A stretch of DNA of 64,000 nucleotides from Neisseria mucosa (lineage in GTDB: Bacteria; Pseudomonadota; Gammaproteobacteria; Burkholderiales; Neisseriaceae), in the NCBI RefSeq assembly GCF_003044445.1, contig NZ_POWX01000009.1:1-64000 (forward strand), in the 5' to 3' direction. Position 1 is the stretch's first letter, and the number at the start of each line of letters is the position of its first letter. This document shows, piece by piece, positions 34,689 to 44,470 of the stretch. Below the pieces are notes generated by a model that worked only from the letters and a program-made list of their open reading frames with translations, searched no databases and was not told the origin of the DNA. The position numbers and the translations under genes are program-made.

Positions 34689-35645
34689 ATGAAAGTCCTG
34701 TTTATTGCCGATCCGATGGCAAGTTTCAAAACCTATAAAGACACCACCTATGCGATGATGCGCGAGATGGCAAAACGCGGCTGGCAGCTTTTCCATACCT
34801 TGAGCGGCGAGTTGTCCGTGCAGCAAGGATTGGTGACTGCTCAGGCTGCGCCGTTTGAGTTTCTCGGCGCGAAAAACGATGATGATCATGAGTGGTTTAA
34901 AGCGGCAGACAAAGTTCAGACGACCTTGAAAGACTTCGATGCCGTCATTATGCGCACCGACCCGCCGTTTGATATGCAATATCTCTACGCCACCCAATTC
35001 CTGACGCTGGCGGAACAGCAGGGCGCGAAGGTCTTTAACAGCGGACAGGCGATGCGCGACTTCAATGAAAAATTGGCGATTTTGAACTTCAGCCAGTTCA
35101 CTGCGCCTACGTTGGTAACGACCCGTTCCGCCGATGTCCGCGCATTTTTGAAAGAACACGGCGACATCATCATCAAACCGCTCGACGGCATGGGCGGCAT
35201 GGGCATTTTCCGTCTGACCGAAAAAGACCCCAATATCGGCAGCATCCTCGAAACCCTGATGCAGCTTGATTCCCGCACTATCATGGCGCAACGCTATATC
35301 CCCGAAATCGTCCACGGCGACAAACGCATCCTGATTATCGGTGGCGAAGTCGTCCCCTATGCTTTGGCGCGTATTCCGCAAAACGGCGAAACACGCGGCA
35401 ACCTTGCAGCAGGCGGGCGCGGCGTGGCGCAGGAATTAAGCGAACGCGACCGGGAAATTGCCGAAACCCTCGCCCCCGAACTCAAACGCCGCGGCATCTT
35501 GCTTGCGGGTTTGGACGTCATCGGCAGCAATCTGACCGAAGTCAACGTTACCAGCCCGACCGGTTTCCAAGAAATCATGAAACAAAAAAACTTCGACGTC
35601 GCCGCGATGTTTGCCGACGCTGTCGAGGCTTGGTCTAAACAATAA
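34689..35645 (+). CDS. gshB: Glutathione synthase
   Basis: ATP-grasp ligase joining gamma-glutamylcysteine and glycine. The 318 residues begin KVLFIADPMASFKTYKDTTY. They contain IMRTDPPFDMQYLYATQ, the ATP loop IKPLDGMGGMGIF and the C-terminal EVNVTSPTGFQEI. AAGGAAG at about 34679-34685 supports the ATG at 34689. Confidence 0.97.
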   Translation: MKVLFIADPMASFKTYKDTTYAMMREMAKRGWQLFHTLSGELSVQQGLVTAQAAPFEFLGAKNDDDHEWFKAADKVQTTLKDFDAVIMRTDPPFDMQYLYATQFLTLAEQQGAKVFNSGQAMRDFNEKLAILNFSQFTAPTLVTTRSADVRAFLKEHGDIIIKPLDGMGGMGIFRLTEKDPNIGSILETLMQLDSRTIMAQRYIPEIVHGDKRILIIGGEVVPYALARIPQNGETRGNLAAGGRGVAQELSERDREIAETLAPELKRRGILLAGLDVIGSNLTEVNVTSPTGFQEIMKQKNFDVAAMFADAVEAWSKQ

Positions 35646-35798
35646 TCCCAAAAGGTCGTCTGAAACTCGAATCTGTTTTAGCAAAATCTGCTTTGCTCAT
35701 TTTGGCGAAACCCGCTTCGCTCGTTTTGGCAAAACTCTCTGCACTCGTTTTCAGACGACTTCCTTTTATTTATATAAACATTTACACAAACATTATTG

Positions 35799-36191
35799 AT
35801 GAAACCATCTTCTTACGCTGCCGATAAAAAAGGCAAAAGCGGCATCAAACGCATCATCAACGCATTCGGCTATTCCAAAGACGGGCTTGCCGCCGCCTAC
35901 CGCTATGAAAGCGCGTTCCGCCAAGTATTGTGGCTGAACCTGATTTTGATTGTCTTGACCTTCATCCTCAATTTCGACTCCGCGACCAAAATGCTGCTGA
36001 TTATCGCGTCGTTTGTTTCGCTGATTACCGAATTGTTCAACACCGCCGTCGAAGCTGCCGTCGATCACACGTCCACTGAAAAACACGAGTTGGCAAAACG
36101 CGCCAAAGATGCCAGCTCCGCCGCGCAATTACTCGCTTTGACGATGTTGGGCATCGTGTGGGCGATTGCATTGTGGCGCGGGTATGTTTGA
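35799..36191 (+). CDS. dgkA: Diacylglycerol kinase
   Basis: Small three-helix membrane enzyme phosphorylating diacylglycerol. The 130 residues contain YESAFRQVLWLNLILIV and the catalytic signature ELFNTAVEAAVDH, then KDASSAAQLLAL. A TTG directly before the ATG is a less likely start. Confidence 0.95.
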   Translation: MKPSSYAADKKGKSGIKRIINAFGYSKDGLAAAYRYESAFRQVLWLNLILIVLTFILNFDSATKMLLIIASFVSLITELFNTAVEAAVDHTSTEKHELAKRAKDASSAAQLLALTMLGIVWAIALWRGYV

Positions 36192-36223
36192 ATTTACTTT
36201 AAGATGATTTATACTCACTAAGT

Positions 36224-36243
36224 ATTAATTCTCATGAATTAAT
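36224..36243. promoter_or_regulatory. Perfect A+T-rich palindrome between dgkA and the copper chaperone gene
   Basis: ATTAATTC-TCAT-GAATTAAT, 8-4-8. It lies about 145 bp before the copper chaperone start and 35 bp after dgkA. It lacks a T-run, so an operator is as likely as a terminator; the factor is unknown. Confidence 0.45.
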
Positions 36244-36386
36244 TTGAATCATTTTGTTTAATCTGAGTCAAAGCATTCAGACGACCTTTGCCTGTAAGAT
36301 AAAAAACAGTATTATCAACATGCAATGTCGCGCGGAAGGATTTTCGCCGCAACAAACCCACTCATTTCATCATAAAGGAGCAATAC

Positions 36387-36866
36387 ATGAAAAAATTATT
36401 GGTAACCCTGATTGCAGCAGGCTTGGTATCTACCGCATCCGCAGCCGGCATTAAAGTTGAAGACGGCTGGGCGCGTTCTACTGTCGAAGGCATGAAAATG
36501 GGCGGCGCGTTCATGAAAATCCACAACGATGAAGCCAAACAAGACTTCTTGGTTGGCGGCAGCAGCCCGGTTGCCGATCGCGTTGAAGTGCATACCCATG
36601 TCAACGACAACGGCGTAATGCGTATGCGCGAAGTTAAAGGCGGCATCCCGCTGGAAGCAAAAGGAGTAACCGAGCTGAAACCAGGCAGCTACCACGTTAT
36701 GTTCATGGGTCTGAAAAAAACGCTGAAAGAAGGCGAAAAAGTACCTGTTACCCTGAAATTCAAAAACGCCAAACCTCAAACCGTACAACTGGAAGTGAAA
36801 ACCGCACCGCAATCCGGCATGGACCACGGTCACGGCCATGACCACGGTGGCGCGCATCAACACTAA
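36387..36866 (+). CDS. Periplasmic PCu(A)C copper chaperone
   Basis: Secreted copper(I) chaperone of 159 residues. The signal peptide ends at STASA. The PCu(A)C fold has the methionine/histidine site HTHVNDNGVMRMREV and the later HVMFMGL, the H-M...H-M pattern of the family. The C terminus ends in a histidine-rich tail (MDHGHGHDHGGAHQH) that can bind additional metal. Family members deliver copper to the CuA or CuB site of oxidases; cbb3 oxidase or NosZ are the plausible clients here, by inference. AAAGGAG precedes the start. Confidence 0.92.
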   Translation: MKKLLVTLIAAGLVSTASAAGIKVEDGWARSTVEGMKMGGAFMKIHNDEAKQDFLVGGSSPVADRVEVHTHVNDNGVMRMREVKGGIPLEAKGVTELKPGSYHVMFMGLKKTLKEGEKVPVTLKFKNAKPQTVQLEVKTAPQSGMDHGHGHDHGGAHQH

Positions 36867-36885
36867 TCGTTCATAGTTTGAATTC

Positions 36886-36921
36886 AAAAGGTCGTCTGAA
36901 TATTTTCAGACGACCTTTTTG
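36886..36921. terminator. DUS-pair terminator after the copper chaperone gene
   Basis: AAAAGGTCGTCTGAA / TTCAGACGACCTTTTT with a very short loop. Confidence 0.85.
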
Positions 36922-37067
36922 TTATTTTGATTGAGCAAATTCAATCATTTCTTGCAGTATGAAATTCATCCGAAAGCCATTTCTCTTTTAGGGCCTTCCT
37001 TATCCCTTCATCAAAATGTGCTAAAATCCGCCTTTAAAAACTGCTGTTTCCTACCCATATCCCCTTC

Positions 37068-38171
37068 ATGGACATTACTCAACAACCTTCAAACATCATC
37101 GTCGGGCTCTCCGGCGGTGTCGATTCCTCCGTAACCGCCGCCTTGCTCAAACAGCAGGGTTATCAAGTGCGCGGTGTGTTTATGCAAAACTGGGAAGACG
37201 ACGACAATGACGAATATTGCAGCATCAAGCAAGACTCTTTCGATGCCATTGCCGTCGCCGACATCATCAGTATAGACATCGACATCGTCAATTTTGCCGC
37301 CCAATACAAAGACAACGTATTCGCCTATTTCCTCAAAGAATACAGCGCGGGGCGCACGCCGAATCCGGATGTGTTGTGCAACGCCGAAATCAAATTCAAA
37401 TGCTTTTTGGACTATGCCATAGAGCAGGGCGCGGATACCATTGCCACCGGACACTATGCGCGCAAAGAAGTCCGCAACGGCGTGCATTACCTGCTCAAAG
37501 GTTTGGATCAAAACAAAGACCAAAGCTATTTCCTCTACCGCCTCAAGCCTTTCCAACTCGAGCGCGCGATTTTCCCGTTGGGCGATTTGGAAAAACCTGA
37601 AGTCCGCCGCCTTGCCGCCGAATTCAATTTGCCGACTGCCGCCAAAAAAGACAGTACCGGCATCTGCTTCATCGGCGAACGTCCGTTCCGCGAGTTCTTG
37701 CAAAAATACCTGCCGACCAACAACGGTAAAATGGTGACGCCCGAAGGAAAAATCGTCGGCGAACACGTCGGGCTGATGTTCTACACGCTCGGACAGCGCA
37801 AAGGATTGGGCATCGGCGGAGCGGGCGAACCGTGGTTTGTCGCCGCGAAGGATTTGACGAAAAACGAACTCATCGTCGTGCAAGGTCATGACCATCCGCT
37901 GCTCTACACCCGCAGCCTCGTCATGAACGATTTGAGTTTCACCCTGCCCGAACGCCCGAAAGAAGGGCGCTACACCTGCAAAACCCGCTACCGCATGGCA
38001 GACGCGCCCTGCGAATTGCGTTATCTGGATGATGAAACGGTCGAGCTGGTGTTCGACGAACCGCAATGGGCGGTAACGCCCGGTCAATCCGCTGTGCTGT
38101 ACGACGGCGATGTCTGCTTGGGCGGCGGCATTATCATGTCCACCGACAAGCCCGTCATTATTACCGCTTGA
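37068..38171 (+). CDS. mnmA: tRNA-specific 2-thiouridylase MnmA
   Basis: Thiolates U34 of tRNA Lys, Glu and Gln. The 367 residues show the PP-loop IVGLSGGVDSSVTAALL, the catalytic cysteines in NPDVLCNAEIKF and KDSTGICFIGER, and the C-terminal beta-barrel. Works on the same nucleotide as the MnmC-type enzyme at the window's left end. Confidence 0.98.
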   Translation: MDITQQPSNIIVGLSGGVDSSVTAALLKQQGYQVRGVFMQNWEDDDNDEYCSIKQDSFDAIAVADIISIDIDIVNFAAQYKDNVFAYFLKEYSAGRTPNPDVLCNAEIKFKCFLDYAIEQGADTIATGHYARKEVRNGVHYLLKGLDQNKDQSYFLYRLKPFQLERAIFPLGDLEKPEVRRLAAEFNLPTAAKKDSTGICFIGERPFREFLQKYLPTNNGKMVTPEGKIVGEHVGLMFYTLGQRKGLGIGGAGEPWFVAAKDLTKNELIVVQGHDHPLLYTRSLVMNDLSFTLPERPKEGRYTCKTRYRMADAPCELRYLDDETVELVFDEPQWAVTPGQSAVLYDGDVCLGGGIIMSTDKPVIITA

Positions 38172-38182
38172 ATAAAAAAGAC

Positions 38183-38238
38183 AAAAGGTCGTCTGAAAAC
38201 CATTACGGCAGGTTTGTTCCTGCCTTTTCAGACGACCC
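38183..38238. terminator. DUS pair after mnmA
   Basis: Standard DUS at 38186-38198; the inverse at 38226-38238 ends in CCC. The 27-base loop contains an extra stem GGCAGG/CCTGCC that continues the hairpin. Confidence 0.75.
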
Positions 38239-38277
38239 CAAGACAATCATAAAACCAACGAAACAAGACTGATTTAT

Positions 38278-39951
38278 ATGGAAAAACTCTGGCTCAACAG
38301 CTACGAACAAGGCGTCAATGCCGAAATCGACATCACGCAATACAGCTCTATCAGCGACGTATTCCGTCAAAGCGTTGAAAAATTCGCGCATCAACCCGCG
38401 TTTCAAAACATGGGCAAAACGCTCACTTACGCCGAGGTCGGCAAGCTGGCGGAAAATTTCGCTTCCTATCTGCAAAACGTCCTGAAGCTGCCGCGCGGCG
38501 AGCGCGTGGCGATTATGCTGCCCAACCTGCTGCAATACCCGATTGCACTTTTTGGCATCCTGCAAGCGGGGCTGGTGGCGGTAAACACCAACCCGCTCTA
38601 CACCCCGCGCGAGCTGGAGCATCAGTTGAAAGACAGCGGCGCGACCACCATCATCGTTTTGGAAAATTTTGCCAACACGTTGGAGCTGGTGCTGCCGCGC
38701 ACGCAAATCAAACACGTCATCGTCGCTTCTGTCGGAGAAATGTTCGGCTTCTTCAAAGGCACGCTGATGAATTTCGTGCTGCGCAAAATCAAAAAAATGG
38801 TGCCCGAATACCGTATTGCCGGCGCTATCCCTTTTCAGACGACCCTGAAAGAAGGTGCGGCGCATACCTTCCGCCCCGTTACCCTGACCCGCGAAGATAC
38901 CGCGCTGTTGCAATACACGGGCGGCACGACCGGCGTCGCCAAAGGCGCCATCCTCAGCCACGGCAACATCTGCGCCAATATGCTTCAGGCGAAAGAATGG
39001 ATTAAAAACCAACTGCGCGAAGGTAAAGAAACCGTCATTGCCGCGCTGCCGCTTTACCACATCTTCGCCCTGACGGTGAACCTGATGATTTTCACCAACG
39101 CCGGTTCCAAAATCATCCTGATTACCAACCCGCGCGACATGAAAGGCTTTATCGGCGAACTCAAAAAAGAGCGCATCAGCGTCTTCATCGGCGTGAACAC
39201 CTTGTTTAACGGCATGGTCAACCAACTCGATTTCGCCACCGTCGATTTCTCCAATCTGCGCCTGACTTTGGGCGGCGGCATGGCGACTCAAAAAGCCGTC
39301 GCCGAAAAATGGAAAAAAATTACCGGTACGCCCATCGTCGAAGCCTACGGTCTGACCGAAGCCAGCCCCGGCGTGTGCTGCAACCCGCTCAATATCGAAG
39401 CATACAGCGGCGGCATCGGATTGCCCGTTCCTTCCACCGAAATTGAATTGCGCGATGCAAACGGCAAAGAAGTCTCCATCGGACAGCCGGGCGAACTTTG
39501 GGTGCGCGGTCCGCAAGTGATGCAAGGCTATTGGAACCGTCCCGAAGAAACCGCGAAAACCATTGATTCGCGCGGCTTTTTGGAAACCGGCGACATCGCC
39601 GTCATGGACGAAAAAGGCTGGTTGAAACTCGTTGACCGCAAAAAAGACCTCATCGTCGTTTCCGGCTTTAATGTTTATCCGAACGAAATCGAAGAAGTCG
39701 TGTCGCACAACGATAAAGTCATGGAAGTCGCCTGTATCGGCGTGCCTAACGAAAAAACAGGCGAAGCACTCAAAGTCTTCGTCGTCAAAAAAGACCCGAG
39801 CCTGACCAAAGAGGAACTCATCGCATTCTGCCGCTCCGAGCTGACGGCTTATAAAGTGCCGAAAGACATCGAGTTCCGCGACGAGTTGCCCAAGTCCAAC
39901 GTCGGCAAAATCCTGCGCCGCGAGCTTCGCGAACAAGCGCAAAACAAATAA
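38278..39951 (+). CDS. fadD: Long-chain fatty acid-CoA ligase
   Basis: Activates fatty acids to acyl-CoA through an acyl-AMP intermediate. The 557 residues carry the AMP-binding motifs LQYTGGTTGVAKGAILSH, EAYGLTEASPG, ETGDIAVMDEKGWL and the C-terminal KILRREL lysine. An internal TTTTCAGACGACC is read in frame within the adenylation domain. Confidence 0.94.
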   Translation: MEKLWLNSYEQGVNAEIDITQYSSISDVFRQSVEKFAHQPAFQNMGKTLTYAEVGKLAENFASYLQNVLKLPRGERVAIMLPNLLQYPIALFGILQAGLVAVNTNPLYTPRELEHQLKDSGATTIIVLENFANTLELVLPRTQIKHVIVASVGEMFGFFKGTLMNFVLRKIKKMVPEYRIAGAIPFQTTLKEGAAHTFRPVTLTREDTALLQYTGGTTGVAKGAILSHGNICANMLQAKEWIKNQLREGKETVIAALPLYHIFALTVNLMIFTNAGSKIILITNPRDMKGFIGELKKERISVFIGVNTLFNGMVNQLDFATVDFSNLRLTLGGGMATQKAVAEKWKKITGTPIVEAYGLTEASPGVCCNPLNIEAYSGGIGLPVPSTEIELRDANGKEVSIGQPGELWVRGPQVMQGYWNRPEETAKTIDSRGFLETGDIAVMDEKGWLKLVDRKKDLIVVSGFNVYPNEIEEVVSHNDKVMEVACIGVPNEKTGEALKVFVVKKDPSLTKEELIAFCRSELTAYKVPKDIEFRDELPKSNVGKILRRELREQAQNK

Positions 39952-39956
39952 CACCG

Positions 39957-40001
39957 AAAGGTCGTCTGAAAAGCATCCCGCACCTTTCAGACGACCTTTA
40001 A
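39957..40001. terminator. DUS-pair terminator after fadD
   Basis: AAAGGTCGTCTGAAAAG with its near complement across about 12 bases. Confidence 0.8.
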
Positions 40002-40020
40002 TCATCATGGAAACCAGCAC

Positions 40021-41001
40021 ATGACCCATACCGTCCATCTTCAATTTGAAGACATCGACAATACCGTCCTCCAACGTCTCTGCGGCGCGCTCGACGGCAA
40101 TCTTGAAGCCCTAGGCAAAGCCCTCGACATCCAAATCAGCCGCCGCTTCGAACACTTCACCTTCATGGGCGAACTCGCCCACGCCGGCCGCCGCGCCTTG
40201 CTCGCGCTTGCCGAAGCCGCCGAACAAGGCGATTTGGACGACAACGCCATCCGCCTCGCCGCCGTCGAAGCCAAAACTGCCGACGACAAACACGAAGAAA
40301 AGCATCACGATCAACAATATTATTTCCGCACCAAACGCGGCAGCATAGGCGGGCGCACCCCGCGTCAAAACGGCTACATCCGCGCGCTGTTGAACCACGA
40401 CGTCGTCTTCGGACTCGGTCCAGCCGGTACGGGTAAAACCTATCTCGCCGTCGCCGCAGCCGTTGATGCCATGGAAAAACACCAAATCGAACGCATTGTC
40501 CTCGTCCGCCCCGCCGTCGAAGCAGGCGAAAAACTCGGCTTTCTGCCCGGCGATTTGGCACAAAAAGTCGACCCCTATCTGCGCCCGCTCTACGACGCAC
40601 TCTACGACCTGATGGGCTTCGACCGCGTGACCAAACTGATGGAAAAAGGCCTGATCGAAATCGCCCCGCTCGCCTATATGCGCGGCCGCACGCTCAACGG
40701 AGCGTATGTGATTTTGGACGAAGCGCAAAACACCACGCCCGAACAGATGAAAATGTTCCTGACCCGTATCGGCTTCGGCGCAAAAGCCGTCATCACCGGC
40801 GACATCAGCCAAATCGACCTCCCGCGCAACATCAAATCCGGCCTGAAAGATGCCCGTGAAAAACTGCGCGACGTAGAAGGGCTGTATTTCCACACCTTCA
40901 CCAGCGAAGACGTCGTCCGCCATCCGCTGGTGCAAAAAATTGTGGAAGCGTATGAAGCGGCAGAAGAGCAGGCTGAAAAAAATAATACCGCCGAACGATG
41001 A
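40021..41001 (+). CDS. phoH: PhoH-family ATPase (YbeZ type)
   Basis: Cytoplasmic P-loop protein linked to RNA metabolism and ribosome maturation. The 326 residues have an N-terminal KH-like region (about residues 1-100). The PhoH domain follows: Walker A GLGPAGTGKTYLAVA near residue 138, VLVRPAVEAGEKLGFLPGDL, Walker B VILDEAQNTTPEQMK and ITGDISQIDLPR. The usual partner ybeY does not follow. Confidence 0.95.
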   Translation: MTHTVHLQFEDIDNTVLQRLCGALDGNLEALGKALDIQISRRFEHFTFMGELAHAGRRALLALAEAAEQGDLDDNAIRLAAVEAKTADDKHEEKHHDQQYYFRTKRGSIGGRTPRQNGYIRALLNHDVVFGLGPAGTGKTYLAVAAAVDAMEKHQIERIVLVRPAVEAGEKLGFLPGDLAQKVDPYLRPLYDALYDLMGFDRVTKLMEKGLIEIAPLAYMRGRTLNGAYVILDEAQNTTPEQMKMFLTRIGFGAKAVITGDISQIDLPRNIKSGLKDAREKLRDVEGLYFHTFTSEDVVRHPLVQKIVEAYEAAEEQAEKNNTAER

Positions 41002-41013
41002 ACGATGAAGTTC

Positions 41014-41060
41014 AAAAAGGTCGTCTGAAAACCGGAAACATGGTTTTCAGACGACCTTTG
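41014..41060. terminator. DUS-pair terminator between phoH and spoT
   Basis: The arms extend beyond the DUS (AAAAGGTCGTCTGAAAACC / GGTTTTCAGACGACCTTT). Located between convergent genes. Confidence 0.85.
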
Positions 41061-41167
41061 TGGTATTCGCGCGTCTTGATGATTTTGCGAAAGTATCTTC
41101 TGGATTTTAAGAAAGACTTAAACCCTATCAGGCAGCAAAACAGTCTCAGCTTTGCCGCCCTTCTCCC

Positions 41168-43324
41168 CTAGCTTCGGACTACTTTGCGCACTTGGGGAAT
41201 GGCGTGCAGGTTGTGAATAATTTGGTTGATTTGCGCCAAGTCCTTCACTTTGATGATGAACTTGAATTCGACAAAGCCTTCCGTACCTGCCAGCGCTTTG
41301 TTGGGGGTTTCGACGGACTCGATATCCGCGCCGGAATTGGAGATGGCTTGCGCCATAAGGGCGAGCAGGCCGTGGGCATCTTCGGACTGGATGCTGAGTC
41401 CGGTGCGGTAGGTATGGCTGCCTATGCCTTCCCAGTTCGCATCAAGCTGCTGTTCGGGGTCGGATTTGAGCAGGGTCGGACAGGTATCGCGGTGGATAAT
41501 CATGCCTTTGTCTTTGACCAAAAGGGCGCGGACGGAATCGCCCGGAACGGGGTGGCAACACTCGGCAAAATGGATGCGGCCGGTTTCTTGGTCGTTGACT
41601 TTGATGGGGCTGAGTTTGACTTCGCTGCCGAAGTGCTGCCCTGCCAGCTCGGCGATGTGCATGGCGACATACACGGGCAGGGTGTGGCCCATGCCGACGT
41701 TGTAGAGGACTTCTTCAAACGAGGTTTGTTTGTCGTTGAGGTCGGCGAGGTATTTTTCTTTGAGGTCGTCTGAAAGCAATACGTCTTTGGGCAACAGGCT
41801 GGACAGGGCTTTTTGCAGGAGGTTTTCGCCGAGGATGATGGCATCGTGGCGGTTGAGGTTTTTGACGTATTGGCGGATGGCGCTGCGCGCGCGACTGGAA
41901 ACGGTGAAATTCAGCCATGCCGGATTGGGCTTGGCGTGTTCGGAAGTGATGATTTCAACGGAGTCGCCGGTTTTGAGTTTGGTACGCAGGGGCATCATGG
42001 TGTTGTTGATGCGGGCGGCGACGGTTTTGTGTCCGATGTCGGTGTGGACGGCGTAGGCGAAGTCTATGGGTGTCGAACCCTTAGGCAGCGTGAGAATTTT
42101 GCCTTTAGGCGTCAGGATATAGACTTCGTTGGGGAACAGATCGACTTTGACGTGCTCAAGGAACTCGATAGCGTTCGCGCTGCTGGCTTGCAAATCAAGG
42201 ATGTTTTTCAGCCATTGGTTAGTATGGAGGACAGCTTGATCGACGGTATTTTCGCCGGATTTGTATATCCAGTGGCCGGCGATGCCTCCTTCGGCTACAG
42301 CGTCCATTTCGCGCGTGCGGATTTGGACTTCAATGGGCAATCCGTAAGGACCGACCAAAGTTGTGTGCAGGCTTTGGTAGCCGTTGCTTTTGGGGATGGC
42401 GATATAGTCTTTGAAGCGGCCGGGCTTGGGCTGGTAGAGATTGTGCAGCGCGCCGAGGGCGGCATAACAGGCGGGGATGCTGTTGACGATGACGCGGAAG
42501 CCGTAAATGTCCATGACTTCGGCAAAGCGCAATTTTTTCGCCAACATTTTTTGATGGATACTGTACAGGTTTTTTTCCCGCCCTTTGATTTTGGCTTCGA
42601 TGTTCACGCCGACCAAACGCTGGCTGAAGGCACGCAAAACTTTGCCGACGACGTCGCGGCGGTTTTTGCGGCTGTTGTCCATCGCTTTTTTAAGGGTTTC
42701 GTAGCGGTTCGGGTGGAGGTTTTGAAACGATAAATCCTGAAGCTCTTGGTAGGCGTTGTTCAAGCCGATGCGGTTGGCGATTTGGGCGTAGATTTCGAGG
42801 GTTTCTTTGGCGATGCGGCGGCGTTTGTCGGGACGCATGGAGCCGAGCGTGCGCATATTGTGCAGGCGGTCGGCGAGTTTGACGACGATCACGCGCACGT
42901 CTTTGGTCATGGCGAGGATGAGCTTGCGGAAACTTTCCGCCTGATGCTCGGCATGATCTTCAAATTTGAGTTTTTCGAGTTTAGAAAGCCCGTCCACCAT
43001 CTCGGAGATGGTTTCGCCGAATTCTGCAGCCATTTCGATTTTGGATACGCCCGTGTCTTCGAGTACGTCGTGCATCACGCCCGCGCACAAGCCTTGTATG
43101 TCCATGTGCCACAATGCAAGTTGCGTGGCGACGGCAAGGGGGTGGGTAATGTAGGGTTCGCCGCTTTTACGGGTTTGTCCGTCATGGGCGTGAAAGGCGT
43201 AGGCGACGGCTTTTTCAAGCTCGGCCTGTTCGGATGGGCTGAGATAGGAGGCGGTACGGAACAAAAGTTCGCGGGCTTCGGCAGTCAGCGCGTCGTAGGG
43301 GGCAGTGGGCTGGGGGGCGGGCAT
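41168..43324 (-). CDS. spoT: Bifunctional (p)ppGpp synthetase/hydrolase SpoT
   Basis: Controls the stringent alarmone. The 718 residues show an intact hydrolase domain (HD motif in VMHDVLEDTGV, RLHNMRTLGSM). The synthetase domain follows (DIYGFRVIV, GRFKDYIAIPKSNGYQSLHT), with the RFKD spelling of bifunctional enzymes. TGS (about 385-450) and a C-terminal ACT domain complete it. Last gene of the gmk-rpoZ-spoT group, the classical gene order. A variant AGGCCGTCTGAAA overlaps the start codon on the upstream side. The separate RelA synthetase is not in this window. Confidence 0.96.
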   Translation of the reverse strand: MPAPQPTAPYDALTAEARELLFRTASYLSPSEQAELEKAVAYAFHAHDGQTRKSGEPYITHPLAVATQLALWHMDIQGLCAGVMHDVLEDTGVSKIEMAAEFGETISEMVDGLSKLEKLKFEDHAEHQAESFRKLILAMTKDVRVIVVKLADRLHNMRTLGSMRPDKRRRIAKETLEIYAQIANRIGLNNAYQELQDLSFQNLHPNRYETLKKAMDNSRKNRRDVVGKVLRAFSQRLVGVNIEAKIKGREKNLYSIHQKMLAKKLRFAEVMDIYGFRVIVNSIPACYAALGALHNLYQPKPGRFKDYIAIPKSNGYQSLHTTLVGPYGLPIEVQIRTREMDAVAEGGIAGHWIYKSGENTVDQAVLHTNQWLKNILDLQASSANAIEFLEHVKVDLFPNEVYILTPKGKILTLPKGSTPIDFAYAVHTDIGHKTVAARINNTMMPLRTKLKTGDSVEIITSEHAKPNPAWLNFTVSSRARSAIRQYVKNLNRHDAIILGENLLQKALSSLLPKDVLLSDDLKEKYLADLNDKQTSFEEVLYNVGMGHTLPVYVAMHIAELAGQHFGSEVKLSPIKVNDQETGRIHFAECCHPVPGDSVRALLVKDKGMIIHRDTCPTLLKSDPEQQLDANWEGIGSHTYRTGLSIQSEDAHGLLALMAQAISNSGADIESVETPNKALAGTEGFVEFKFIIKVKDLAQINQIIHNLHAIPQVRKVVRS

Positions 43325-43434
43325 TTCAGACGGCCTTCGGTGTGTGTTTTGTTTTGAGCCGTCAGACTGTATCGGTCGGATGTGTCGCGCCGATACAATC
43401 CGCGCGGCGGTTGGGCAGGTTTTGCCTGCCGGTA

Positions 43435-43641
43435 TTATTTGTTGCGTGTCAGCAGTTCGGTACCGATTTGACCGGCGGCGATTTCGCGCAGGGCGGTAAC
43501 GGTCGGTTTGTTGTTGCGGATGTCGTCAACCATAGGGGCGTTGCCGTTTTCAAGCTGGCGCGCGCGGCGGGCGGCGACAAGGGTCAGGTCGAAATGATTA
43601 GGGATTTTGCCAGTGCAGTCTTCAGTGGTGATACGGGCCAT
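43435..43641 (-). CDS. rpoZ: RNA polymerase omega subunit
   Basis: 68 residues, MARITTEDCTGKIPNHFDLT then VAARRARQL, typical omega. It stabilises the beta' subunit and is part of the ppGpp site in other bacteria. Between gmk and spoT. Confidence 0.97.
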   Translation of the reverse strand: MARITTEDCTGKIPNHFDLTLVAARRARQLENGNAPMVDDIRNNKPTVTALREIAAGQIGTELLTRNK

Positions 43642-43700
43642 TTGTTTGCTTTCTTTCTATTAATTTGTGATGGAATGTAAATGCGTATTTTCGCTGTTTT

Positions 43701-44318
43701 TCAGGAATTTTCCAACAGGTTTGAGATAAATCCTTGCTGGGAAGATTTTTTCAGACGACCTGCTTTGATGATGTGAAGCAAATCAGCTTCCGCCCTGTCT
43801 AAATCATCGTTGACGACGATATAGTCAAACAGGACGGATTGTTCGATTTCGTGGCGCGCTTTGGAGAGGCGGGTTTGAATGACTTCCTCGCTGTCGGTGC
43901 CGCGCCCGATAAGGCGTTCGGCAAGGACTTCGAACGAAGGCGGCAGAATGAAGATGCTGCTGGCTTCGGGCAGCGATTTGCGCACCTGCGCCGCACCTTG
44001 CACATCGATTTCCAAAATCACGTCGTAACCCTCTTCGCTAAGGGAATTGACCCCCGCGATACTGGTTCCGTAATAATTGCCGAAAACGTTTGCGTGTTCG
44101 AGGAAGGCTTTTTGCTCAATTAAGGATTCAAATTCTTCTTTGGGAACAAAATGATAATGCACACCATGCTGCTCGCCTTCGCGCGGCTGGCGGGTGGTGT
44201 GCGATACGGAGACGCGCAAATCGCCGTTGTTTTTCAAAAGACGGGAAACCAGCGTGGTCTTGCCAGTGCCGGAAGCGGCGGAGATGATAAAAATATTGCC
44301 TTTTTTATGGGGTTTCAT
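43701..44318 (-). CDS. gmk: Guanylate kinase
   Basis: GMP to GDP phosphorylation. The 205 residues carry the P-loop IISAASGTGKTTLVSRLL, the GMP-binding SHTTRQPREGEQHGVHYHF and EIDVQGAAQVRK. The ATG at 44318 gives a normal N terminus; the frame is open to 44357. First gene of the gmk-rpoZ-spoT group. Confidence 0.97.
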   Translation of the reverse strand: MKPHKKGNIFIISAASGTGKTTLVSRLLKNNGDLRVSVSHTTRQPREGEQHGVHYHFVPKEEFESLIEQKAFLEHANVFGNYYGTSIAGVNSLSEEGYDVILEIDVQGAAQVRKSLPEASSIFILPPSFEVLAERLIGRGTDSEEVIQTRLSKARHEIEQSVLFDYIVVNDDLDRAEADLLHIIKAGRLKKSSQQGFISNLLENS

Positions 44319-44470
44319 GATTTTGGTACCGATGGGATTATCCGTTGATTGTAGCATACGGGGCGTGTAATTTCATGTTCAGACGACCTTTTAGCCCCGA
44401 TGGATTTGGCAACCGGCAGTCTGACGGCTACAATATCGTGTTAAAAACTTTTCATTTGGGAACACGCAAA

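Noticed and set aside
38203..40074. A 623-codon open frame on the minus strand opposite fadD
   Set aside because: It mirrors the codon bias of fadD, spans two DUS hairpins and has no recognisable domain.
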